From Silene latifolia (taxonomy: Eukaryota > Streptophyta > Magnoliopsida > Caryophyllales > Caryophyllaceae): a stretch of DNA of 64,000 bases. Positions 33,191 to 42,250 of this stretch are shown piece after piece; the stretch's first letter is position 1; each line of letters opens with the position of its first letter. A program made the position numbers and the translations under genes. The notes beneath the pieces are model-generated. The model did no database searches and was not told the origin of the DNA. It was given only the letters and a program-made list of their open reading frames with translations. The stretch covers positions 28,770,152-28,834,151 of the forward strand of contig NC_133536.1 of NCBI RefSeq assembly GCF_048544455.1, given 5' to 3'.

Positions 33191-33988
33191 TTACAGTAGT
33201 ATTTTTCTATTTATTTATTCTAATTTATAAGTTTTTTTTAATTCTTTATAATTATACTTGCTTTTAAAACGTTAAAAAAAAAAAGTACAAAATAATAAGG
33301 CCAGGTGAGTTTGAGCTGAAGTCAAGCTCGAGTTTAGGCTCAAGTCCGAGTCAATCTCAAGTCTATCTGAGATTGAATCGGTTATTAGTTATTATACACC
33401 AAATTATGCTCGAAGAAAAAAGTATTTGAGAAAAGCTCGAGTTCAGTTCGAGCGGGATAAAAATTATACGAGCTGTGATCGAACATTAAATTTCAAGAGC
33501 TTGAGTTCGGTATTGAGTTCGATTTCTGTGTACTGATCTTGGCCAAGTTCGATATCGGCACGGGATGATTATACCTTAATTAGTAAAGCTGATGTAGCAG
33601 CTATTAAAGATCCTTAGCTTTTAAAATAACTTTCAATTTTTAACACGGGTTACGAGAAGACTCTCGAGTCACAACCGTCTCTACTTGTCCTATAATCTCC
33701 GCTACTACTATTACTACTACTACTTATCCAACCATTAGTAATTAATATCTATCATGGAAGTCATTTAATTTTTAATGTTAATCAAACAAACAACAAAGTT
33801 GATACCAAGTTTCTCAAACCGGCCATTTTACAACATTTGAATTTGAATTAAGATTGCTAAAGATAACACTCCAAGTCTAAACATATTACTACTTGAAATC
33901 CTTAAAGAAAACAGTTGGAATTCAAGACTCAAATTAAAATTAAACTAGGTTACGTTGATCCTCATTCATCCAGGAGAGCATACTCAAA
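33191..33988. other. intergenic sequence
   Basis: AT-rich, with a decayed stretch of repeated GAGCTCGAGTT-like words (33300-33550) and a short TAC microsatellite near 33703-33722. No gene seen. The 3' untranslated region of the minus-strand zinc-finger gene must end somewhere here. Confidence 0.4.
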
Positions 33989-34590
33989 TCAGTCTTCAAC
34001 TTCGAATTCTTGTACCCACCCCTCACTTTGACAAATTTTTTTATGATCTTTCTTTTCATTAATATATTGAAACTTGTTACCACAAATGCCACAAGTTTTG
34101 TTCGAACTTGCATTTACGTAGCCATTGTGCCGTTTCTCATAATGATCTTTCAATTCATCAGAAGTAAACCACTCCAAGTCTAAACTTCGTGTCGGGTTGC
34201 AAAAGCGACATGCAACCTTTTTCACGGTTTTCTTTGGCCAATTGTGCTTCGGATGGCTCAGGACTGCCTCCTTTCCTTTCTTACCTTTCTTCTTTTTTGC
34301 CTGTTAAAATATAAGGGAGTAGTTAATTAGTACAATAAGCATTACAGTACGTAAACTTTTAACATATTTTGATTGTCAATTTTTTTTCTTATGAATCAAC
34401 TAATAGTACGTCATATAAATAAAATGTCAATTACCGAAGTCGAGACGGAAGCAGAGGGTAGAGTCGAGTAGGTGCTCATGGAAACTTCGTTAGGCGGCCA
34501 CGTCGATTGGTCTTGCCTAAAATGTGTCGGTGAGTACGAGATGGGGGACTGTGTTCCGGTTTGAGTCGGGCTATAACCACCACCCTCCAT
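33989..34590 (-). CDS. C2H2 zinc-finger protein, two exons
   Basis: Exon 1 is 34435-34590 (ATG at 34590, MEGGGYSPTQTG), exon 2 is 33989-34300; the 134-bp phase-0 intron has GT at 34434 and AG at 34301. The joined protein has about 155 residues. The N-terminal 52 residues are rich in Ser, Thr and Pro. A basic run AKKKKGKKGK right after the junction can be a nuclear signal. Finger 1 is CRFCN...HYEKRH with an unusually long loop between the Cys and His pairs. Finger 2 is CGICGNKF...HKKIC, with Cys as fourth ligand (C2HC). This suggests a small nuclear DNA- or RNA-binding regulator; no named orthologue recognised. Clean splice sites, kept frame and a TATA box support a real gene. Confidence 0.7.
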
Positions 34591-34698
34591 CAATAACTAT
34601 GAAAATAATAAACAACTAAAGATAGATTAATAGAAAGGTTATATTAGAGAGAAAAGAGAGTGTAAATGAATAGTGTAAAGGAATGGGAGAACTAACTT

Positions 34699-34706
34699 GT
34701 ATTTAT
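34699..34706 (-). promoter_or_regulatory. TATA box of the zinc-finger gene
   Basis: TATAAATA on the minus strand, about 110 bp before the start codon, within CCTATAAATACAAG. Confidence 0.6.
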
Positions 34707-35139
34707 AGGCATATATCAACTTCATTAATTAATGATAGAATAAATAGAGACATGTGATAATATTACGTTTTAGCAGTAATTCTTGTATTGTTAGTAGACG
34801 TGGCCAATGAGTCACTTGGGTTGGTATAACTCGGATTATTTTGTGTCGGGTTATTTGGGTTGAGTTTGTTTTTGGGTGTCAGTTCGACAGTCCGTGACTA
34901 TAGAGATTTTGAATACGGGTCAATTTAGGTAGGGATGGAATTGGCTCGGTAATTAGATTCTGAGTTGGGTCATTTTAGGTTGGGTTTCCCAAGGTTTCGA
35001 CAATTGTTAAGTAAAAGTCAAATGCATTGTTTTGAATTAAAAGTTTAGTAGTAACTTCACATATGTCATTGTGGGTTAGTTCCAGGCAAATCAATTTTGA
35101 GTCAAGTGGTCACGATGGAGAACAACAAATTTATATTAC
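34707..35139. other. intergenic sequence
   Basis: No gene. The part 34850-34990 is a G/T-rich low-complexity stretch with repeated GGGTT/GGTTG words. Confidence 0.4.
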
Positions 35140-35490
35140 GACCATATGTTATAGGCGCTTTGGTTACTATCCCATTTCTCGGAAGTTCACTCAGGATACT
35201 GATTTTTATGGGTTAACCCATCAATTGGATCCGAACTGTTGGACGGGGCTACAATAGGATTATATCCACTTCCCAGGTCTGGCATACAATCAAGTGACAG
35301 GTGATGTACATACGATACATGACGAAACCTGTTCTATGCCATATTTGATGACAGTGGGATCCTGGCTTTTGATGTCTTAAGTGACAGGGGGCGGAGGTCT
35401 AAGATGGTGTTTAATTTACGTAAAGAGACCCTTGTTTAGAAGCTCAAGCGTGCCTTCGAGGAACAAGGGAGTGAGGCCATGAGGGACATG
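35140..35490 (+). pseudogene. DUF295 fragment, old copy
   Basis: Corresponds to the intact gene from about 31647 to 31985 (YRR...YCPISR to QGSEALKD). It has a stop right after WTGLQ, a small insertion near 35300 (GTGACAGGTGATG) that shifts frame, and a further stop near 35438. Both ends of the gene are missing. It is more diverged than the fragment at 39178, so it is an older duplication. Confidence 0.85.
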
Positions 35491-35499
35491 TCACAAGAA

Positions 35500-36480
35500 C
35501 AATTGTGTTTAAATCCTGTTATTGCTTTTAGAACTGTTGGTAATTAATGATATGGGTCAACATAAACCCTGTTATTGCTTTTAGAACCAAGCGTTGTGAC
35601 AAGAACGATTGTGTTTAAATCGGCATTCAGGTTTTAAATTCAACTTCGTTTTTCTAGTTCTTAAGCTCGAGCGCAATGTATATCACTTGCGCCAAGCTTG
35701 AGCTTGTGCTTTGTAAAGGTTGGAGCCGATCTAGAGCTCCAGCTAGGTCATATGAGCTGTTCTGAGCTTAGGGTTAGAATCCGATAAGGTGCATTGCTAG
35801 ACTTGCTACTTAGATCTCAATGTTGCTCTCCTGTATTACAGAGTACTTCACTAACTTGCTTAAAGTCCTTGGCAGCTTGGCTTTATGTGCAAATAAAAGT
35901 ACTTATACTATGTTTCTCGGACTCATCATTATTACCTCGTGTAGTCGTGTACCCATCTCGTACACTCGACACTTGGATTTTTCACTTTAGACCAAAAGCA
36001 TGATTTTTTTTTCATATAATAGTCGAATTCAATACTTCAATATGCACCTGTATCATATATTTTTAATCGAGGAGTCCGAACAACGTGGGTATGACTTATG
36101 GGAGTATGAAGAGTATCTTAAACAAAAACCGATTGGCTTGTGCCTTATTACCTTGATGAAGATATTATTAGAGCATAAACGCCTCTCATTTTCAGAATCG
36201 GATGTGTAATAAATTACTGCTACAAAATTTAAGGACTACTGCAGTATCCTTACTCCTTAGCTTTCTAATTACCTTAAATAGTCAAATTTACTTCGAGGAC
36301 CATTTACGAAATCCTGCAAGTATATTTGTAAGGCAAATACATTGGGTCTTATTGACCTTGAAATTTTTTTGGTTTCATGGACTTTAAATTTTGAATCTTT
36401 ACGAAACAAGCCTTTGAAATTGGTTCGGTCAAACTTTGGCTTGAACTTGGTTTGTCTAGGCAGTAGGCTCGAGTAAAGCG
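35500..36480. repeat. DUF295 downstream module, copy 2
   Basis: Shares ACAAGAACAATTGTGTTTAAAT with copy 1. From 35825 it carries an extra segment (AGTACTTCACTAACTTGC to CACTCGACACT), which also occurs in copy 3 at 37604 onward. Ends with GGTTCGGTCAAACTTTGGC near 36422. Not coding. Confidence 0.7.
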
Positions 36481-36696
36481 TGACCAAATATGAGCTGATC
36501 CAATTTACACTCTCGGAAATTGTTCTCATTATAACGGTTGTAAATGAACTTTGGCTTGAACTTCTTTACAAAACAATTTCAAAAGAAGTGTTGGTTTGGA
36601 TGGTTTTACCCTCTCGGAAATTATTCTCATTTACAACGATTGTAAATGAGAATTTGTGCCAAGTTTAAGCCATACTTTAACCGAACCAATTTCAAA
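36413..36696. repeat. inverted repeat with 38-bp arms
   Basis: Arm 36413-36450 and arm 36659-36696 are reverse complements with four mismatches. The loop contains a direct repeat of CTCTCGGAAATT(A/G)TTCTCATT (36513 and 36611). The right arm continues as an inverted copy of the DUF295 downstream module up to the Tourist-like MITE and beyond it. Confidence 0.75.
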
Positions 36697-36728
36697 TGTT
36701 TGTCATTGTCAAGTGGGTTTAACCTTAA

Positions 36729-37026
36729 GGGTGTGTTTGGATAGCAAAAGTGGAGGGAAAGGGAGGGGAGAGGGAAGGAGGGAAGAGAAAGGGAGGTAAG
36801 GGAATGGGAAGGCAAATGGGGAGTGGGTGTTTGGATACAATTTCCTTCCAAATCTTGCCTATTGTAGAGAGATTTTGATTTGCCTTGGAAGAGGGAAAAT
36901 GGATCCCTCCAAATCTCTCCCCCTCCATTTCCCTCCACCCTTATTTGTTATCCAAACAAGGGATTTTAAATCCCATACTCTCCCTCACTTTCTTTTCCCT
37001 CCAAATCACTCCATCCAAACACACCC
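36729..37026. mobile_element. Tourist-like MITE (PIF/Harbinger type)
   Basis: 298 bp with inverted termini GGGTGTGTTTGGAT, flanked by the 3-bp duplication TAA (36726-36728 and 37027-37029). Terminal sequence and TAA/TTA target fit PIF/Harbinger. Internally it has a purine-rich left half and a pyrimidine-rich right half that can pair. The ORFs across it are not genes. Confidence 0.88.
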
Positions 37027-37056
37027 TAAATCCTAAAGTTCCCTATGTTCCATTGT

Positions 37057-37490
37057 CAGGTGCTGATTTGGGGACGTGTCCCGATAGTCGTCGTTCTCTT
37101 ACGGCATATTTTGTTTTTCTTGGTGGATCACTGATATCTTGGAAGACTAAGAAGCAGGTCACTGTGTCTTGTTCCTCTGCTGAGTCAGAATATCGTGCTA
37201 TGGCTTTCGTTACGTGTGAAATACTTTGGTTAAAAGGTCTGCTTCGAAGTATGGGTTTTGAACATTCGAAACCAGTTTGGCTACATTGTGACAGCAAGGC
37301 AGCGATACATATTGCTAATAATCCTGTTTTTCACGAACGAACTAAACACATTGAAATAGATTGTCATTTCGTCCGTGATATGATACTACGAGGTACTCTT
37401 GCACCTTCCTATGTAAATACCACCGTTCAGCTCGCTGATATCCTCACGAAGGCTCTTGGACGTTCTCAATTCCATCGTTTGTCTACATGC
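37057..37490 (+). pseudogene. copia RNase H fragment
   Basis: An open frame reads RNase H motifs in order: CPDSRRSLTAYFVFLGG, ISWKTKKQ, SCSSAESEYRA, LHCDSKAAIHIANNP, RTKHIEIDCHFVRD, LADILTKAL. Only this C-terminal domain of a copia polyprotein is present; there is no RT before it and no clear LTR after it. It differs from both copia elements in the window. The frame has survived, so the fragment may be fairly recent. Confidence 0.85.
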
Positions 37491-37599
37491 TGCAACTTAG
37501 CTATTGTATTCAGTATATATGTACGCTTCTTGAAAATCAATAGACACACACAAAAACTTTCATCACATTTTCATATTTGTTCATCGGTTCCTAGTTCCT

Positions 37600-38420
37600 A
37601 CAGTACTTCACTAACTTGCCTTAAAGTACTCTTCTATGTTGTATTGAGATTCGTAGCCCTACTAACCGTTTGATTCTCTACGTTGCTCGGACTCTTTAAT
37701 ATTACCTCATCTTACTGTCTCATACACTCGACACTCGGATATTTTATTTTAGACCAAAAGTGAAGCATGATTTTTCTTTCATAAAGTAGTCGAATCCAAC
37801 ACTTGAACACGCACTTGTATCGTATATTTCTAATCGAGGCCGAACAGTGTAGATTTGAGTAGCTTAAACAAAAAACCGGTTGTTTTGTGGCGCCCCATTA
37901 CATCCATAATTCAACAAGGATTTTTCACCAGTATAGAGTATAGACAAACATATAATTTAACTATTATGTAACCTTGATGAAGATGAGAGCATAATTAAAA
38001 ACCTATCATTTTCACTATCTAATCTGTAATAAATTACTGCTACATAATTTAATGACTACTGCAGAATCCTTAGCTTTCGAGTTTCCTTAAGTAGTCAAAT
38101 TTACTTTGAAGACCATTTAGTAAATCCTGCAAGTATATTTGTAAAGCAAATACACTGCGTCTTATTGACCCTCACAATTTTTGGTTTCATGGACTTAAAA
38201 TTTTGAATCTTTTCGAAACATGGGGACCTTAGGAGCTAGGGTTAAACCCACTTGATAAGCCTTCGGTGTTGGTTCGGTTAAAGTTTGGCTTGAACTTGGT
38301 TCAAGTGTTTAATCAGGCTCGAGTCTGAGCTATAGTAAAGCGTGACCAAATATGAGCTGATCCCGAGCTCATCAAGCCGTAGTTCGAAAGCTTGTTAGGG
38401 CTTTTTTATAAAGTATATTT
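37600..38420. repeat. DUF295 downstream module, copy 3
   Basis: Matches copy 2 from AGTACTTCACTAACTTGC on, and copies 1 and 4 from TGCTACATAATTTAATGACT on. No coding part of DUF295 precedes it; the copia fragment stands in that place. Confidence 0.7.
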
Positions 38421-38579
38421 TTAGTATTTTTTACATATTTATTTCGAACAATGTTATTTTTAAGGAAAAATTAATAGGAATAATCCAATCTATGGACCGT
38501 ATTGCACTATTAATCACTTAATTTCGAATTTCGTCAGCATCAAAATCACCCATATATATAGCCCCTTTACACCTATGAG

Positions 38580-39036
38580 TAGACCTGTCAAAATATGACC
38601 CAACCCGACCCGATTTTTTAGGGTCAAAAATATGTAAATCCTGATTTGCGGTCCGAATTAAACCGTTATTTTAGGCTCGAAATCCGACTCGACCTGTTCA
38701 ACCCGATGGGTCAATGATAAATCAAGAATAATACTATCAAAATATTAATCTTTTTACATTATATTTGAAATAATAAATATTAAAATAATTATTTTGATAT
38801 GTAAATTAAAAAATAAATTTATGAATTTATTAAAATAATTTTGTTTCTATAAATGTCTTAACATAAGTATGATAAATAATGAATATAATTATATTATTAA
38901 TATTAAATATGATTAATTTTAAAAAGTAAGATTTTCAGCCTAGAAAATGAAAAAAATAAAAGACGTTATAATTTTTTTTATGAACCTCACCCGAATTTAA
39001 CCCGATCCGCCCGACCCGTTTTTAGAGGTCTACGAG
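38580..39036. mobile_element. hAT-like element (copy 2), without the Stowaway
   Basis: Starts TAGACCTGTCAAAATATGACC; the other end is TTTTTAGAGGTCTA plus CGAG. Flanking octamers CCTATGAG (38572) and ACTATGAG (39037) match at 7 of 8. Its interior equals copy 1, with the empty Stowaway target TA at 38908-38909. Confidence 0.65.
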
Positions 39037-39177
39037 ACTATGAGTATGATAAATAATGTATGATGTCTAGAGTTGGCAAGCCTGACCCGACCCGAACCCG
39101 AGCAAACCCGACATAACCCGAGAATTTTGTGACCTGAAACCGACACAACCCGACCCGATGACGACCCGTTTATTCAG

Positions 39178-39785
39178 GCAAGACGCTTCATTTCGATGTG
39201 TTTAGGGTAGTTTATTCAGGCAATTTAGAGCCTGTCACATGTCTCAACAACGATCGAGCCATCTTCATCGGTTTTAACTTTTAACCAATCCTTGTCAGCC
39301 TCAGCCTCGAGAATGGCGACCTTTTGTTAGTTGTAAGGCACTATGAAATCCCAAAGGGGTCCATTCTGTGTAGTGTTCCTCACAAGACGCTTCATTTCGA
39401 TGTGTTTAGGGTAGTTTATTCAGGCAATTTGGAGCCTGTTACATGTCTAAACAACGATCGAGCCATCTTCATCGGTTTTAACCAATCCTTCTGTCTAAGA
39501 GCTAGTTCATCCCCGGGAATTAGACCTAACTGTATCTATTTTACAGACGACGTTAGCAGTGGCAATTATAATGTGCATTCGCGCAACCAATGGGGTCACG
39601 ATATGGGAATATTTGATATGGAGGATGGCAACGTTACTCCTTTTTATCCGTACCAAGACGAACAAGAGGAGAAGAAGGTGCCTCTATCAACTCCCCTCTT
39701 CTGGGTTGCGCCACTCTTATCCGACATTTGGTACTTGGCTCGTGAACATGGTCTGGATGAAGATAAGCTCGCTGAATTGGGCTAA
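39178..39785 (+). pseudogene. DUF295 3' fragment, recent copy with internal repeat
   Basis: From 39324 the frame is open to the stop at 39785 and equals residues 347-499 of the intact protein with a handful of changes, but it has no ATG there and no N-terminal two thirds. Before it, 39178-39292 is a misplaced copy of a segment that occurs again in its right place at 39388-39490. The upstream junction joins hAT-like flank and low-complexity CCCGACCCGA sequence directly to DUF295 sequence, so the promoter is gone. Confidence 0.88.
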
Positions 39786-39869
39786 GTACCCCCTATTTTC
39801 ATAGCGTCTGCAATTCCCCAAGTCGTTCAGATAGTCATTTTAAGGTAGATTCGGGCTTTACTTAATCAG

Positions 39870-40600
39870 TTATTAAAACTTTCCGATTGTTATTGTTGTT
39901 TGCTACAAGCCTTGTTACAAGAACAATTGTGTTTAAATCGGAATTCAGTTTTTAAAATTCAATTACAAGCATTCGTTTTTTTAGTTCTTAACCAAGTCCG
40001 AACAACATACGTTTGCGTTGCTTAAACAAAAACCGATTGCTTTTAACAAAGGGTCTAGGAGATGCTCATGACACTAATGATTTTTCACCAAAACCTTTTC
40101 ACCATCTGATATGCTGTAATAAATTACTGATATTGTTTGCAGAATGACATAGTTCATGGACTAGTGCAGAATTCTTAGCTTTCTAATTACCCTAAATAGT
40201 CAATTTTACTTTGAGGACCATCTATTATATTTGTAAAAGCAAAAACATTGACTAGTGCAGGAATCCTAAGCTTTCTAATTACCTTGAATACTGTAAATGA
40301 TGTAATAAAATGGTCTGGAAGATGTTTATTTTCACCATCTGATATGCTGTAATAAAATTACTGATATTGTTTGCAGAATGACATAGTTTATGGACTAGTG
40401 CAGAATCCTTAGCTTTCTAATTACCTTAAATAGTCAAATTTACTTTGAGGACCATTTTCTATATTTGTAAAAGCAAATACATTGGGACTTAAATTCTGGA
40501 TCTTTATGAAACATGGGGACCTTTAGGACCTAAAGTTAAACCCGCTTAACAAGCTCTCGGAATTAGTTCGGTCAATGTTCGTCTTGTTGAGAATTCAATT
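39870..40600. repeat. DUF295 downstream module, copy 4, with an internal tandem repeat
   Basis: Nearly identical to copy 1 at first. The stretch from TTTTCACCATCTGATATGC at about 40096 recurs at about 40331, a tandem duplication of about 237 bp. Not coding. Confidence 0.75.
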
Positions 40601-40623
40601 AATATTTCTTGAAACCCTTGACT

Positions 40624-40898
40624 TTTTCCATATTTCCAATGGAGTCAAAGATTCATTACTCTTTGGTTATGGATTATAATGGAATAAATCAAAATGACTC
40701 ACTAAAGTGGCTGCGCTTCTTTTTTTATGAAGTAGCGGTCCTTTGATGTAGTTCTCGACGCAATTTTTATCTTGGGTCATTCGGAAACAGCCTCTTTGTG
40801 TTGCTAACACAAGGGTAAGGTTGCGTACATCCGACCCCCCCTTACCCCGCAATTTACGGGAGCCATTGAGGCACTGGGGTAATGTTGTTGTTGGTCTT
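40624..40898 (+). mobile_element. SINE ending in a TTG repeat
   Basis: The 3' half has the plant SINE core: CGGAAACAGCCTC, then GGTAAGGTTGCGTACATCCG, then CTTACCCCGC, GGGAGCCATTGAGGCACTGG and the tail TTGTTGTTG. It is flanked by a 12-bp duplication AAACCCTTGACT (40612-40623 and 40899-40910). The 5' tRNA-like head is not recognisable and may be degraded or replaced. Confidence 0.75.
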
Positions 40899-40910
40899 AA
40901 ACCCTTGACT

Positions 40911-41633
40911 CTGATGAATTTAATTTCATTTGGAAATGAAAGGAAAAAAGAAATGAAGTATCTTTCGTAATAATTACTCACATCATAAATAGTGTTCAGG
41001 TGCACATGTATAATCTTGAACTTGTATGTGTCTCATATTTCAAATATAAACACACATAATTGAGATGGAAGAGTATATTGCTATAAGTAACGAGTTCAGC
41101 TTGGACTTGAGTAGGAGTGAGGGACGAGCAAGGACGTTCAAGGACAGGAAGCAGAGTCGAAACTTGGTAGGAAAACAGGATGAATTATTGGAGTCATAAT
41201 CGTGCAACATGGTCGAGTTGTGTAGTTTATTTCAAAAAGGATTAATTTAGCTACTAATTATCAATAATTATTGGGAATTTGTTAATTCTGAGAAGTATAA
41301 TACTCTGTAATAAGGACAATTTAGATTGTCGACGAAATTAAGTAGAACTTAGAAGGCTCGCGTGTAGGAGTGTGTCGATTGTCGAACTCGGAGTCTCGAC
41401 ACAAGGAAATTCGTTCTTTATATTGATTAAAAGTAATATTGTTTTAGTATAAATAGCTATTGCTAAGTATTCATTCAAGTTATAAATAAAATTCAGAAAA
41501 AACGATCAATTTTCGATCACAAATTCCCGATTTGATAAGACTCAAAGTCTAAACGGACTTTCAGTCAAATCTCGTGACAAATCTCGTCTTCTTCAATCGT
41601 CGTGGAAGGCGCGAGTTCAAAACTCATACTCAA
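40911..41633 (+). mobile_element. possible remnant of an LTR and leader from an older element
   Basis: No ORF. TATAAATAG near 41452 and AAATAAAATT near 41482 could be promoter and polyadenylation signals of an LTR. Across the copia insertion the sequence continues at 59078 with GCGGTATTAGAGC, which looks like a decayed tRNA-Met primer site. The LTR start is not found. Confidence 0.35.
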
Positions 41634-41638
41634 CATTG

Positions 41639-41860
41639 TGATAAACATAATAATATATCGTCTTAGTTATCTTTCCTTATTTTGTTTATATTTAGTTTCC
41701 ATCATATAGGTTATTGTATTTTCCTATTTCTGATTATAATCTTTGTATTCCTTATATCGCTTTCCTTATTCTAGGCTAGGTTTCATCTTCTCAAGTCATG
41801 TATGCTTGTATATATACTCGGTTTCATATCAATGTTAATTAAGCTTTTCTAAATCTTATA
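41639..41860 (+). repeat. 5' LTR of the outer copia element
   Basis: 222 bp, TGATAAACATAATAATATAT to AAATCTTATA. Ends TG...TA instead of TG...CA, as does its partner. TATATATACTCGG near 41810 is the likely TATA box. Confidence 0.9.
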
Positions 41861-41872
41861 TGGTATCGAGCC
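41861..41872 (+). promoter_or_regulatory. primer binding site (tRNA-iMet type)
   Basis: TGGTATCGAGCC directly abuts the LTR. It lacks one A compared with TGGTATCAGAGCC. Confidence 0.8.
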
Positions 41873-41931
41873 TCACGATCGCAAAATCACCTTTTTTTAC
41901 CCTAACCCGCCTCCTTCTTCCTCTCGTTTCA

Positions 41932-42245
41932 ATGGCACCTCAAGACCAAGTCATTCCCAATACTGCCGATCCCACCACCCCCTTCATCATTGTCAACTTT
42001 GCTAGATGTGACAAACTCACTCCCCTCAACTACATGTCCTGGAAAATTCAAGTCGAATCCCTCCTTTTTGGATACGACTTGCTCAAGTACCTCAATGGCA
42101 TACATCCCTGCCCACCCGAAACAATTGAAAACTCACCACTAAGAAAACTGAAACAAACCCCAAGCACCTTACCTAGAAGCGTCAAGACAAACTGCTTTTT
42201 GGTGACCTTGTTGGCACTATCTCTTTCGACATATCTGCCCTTATC
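41932..42245 (+). pseudogene. copia gag, N-terminal part
   Basis: ATG 41932 (MAPQDQVIPNTADP) is a better start than the upstream one in the leader. Residues LTPLNYMSWKIQVESLLFGYDLLKYLNG are the usual N-terminal gag pattern of copia elements. The frame shifts near 42150 and is interrupted by the chromovirus. The protein resumes at 53430. Confidence 0.8.
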
Positions 42246-42250
42246 ATTCG

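Noticed and set aside
36627..37036. ORFs across the purine-rich block at 36.7-37.0 kb
   Set aside because: This is the Tourist-like MITE; its purine/pyrimidine halves give open frames by composition.
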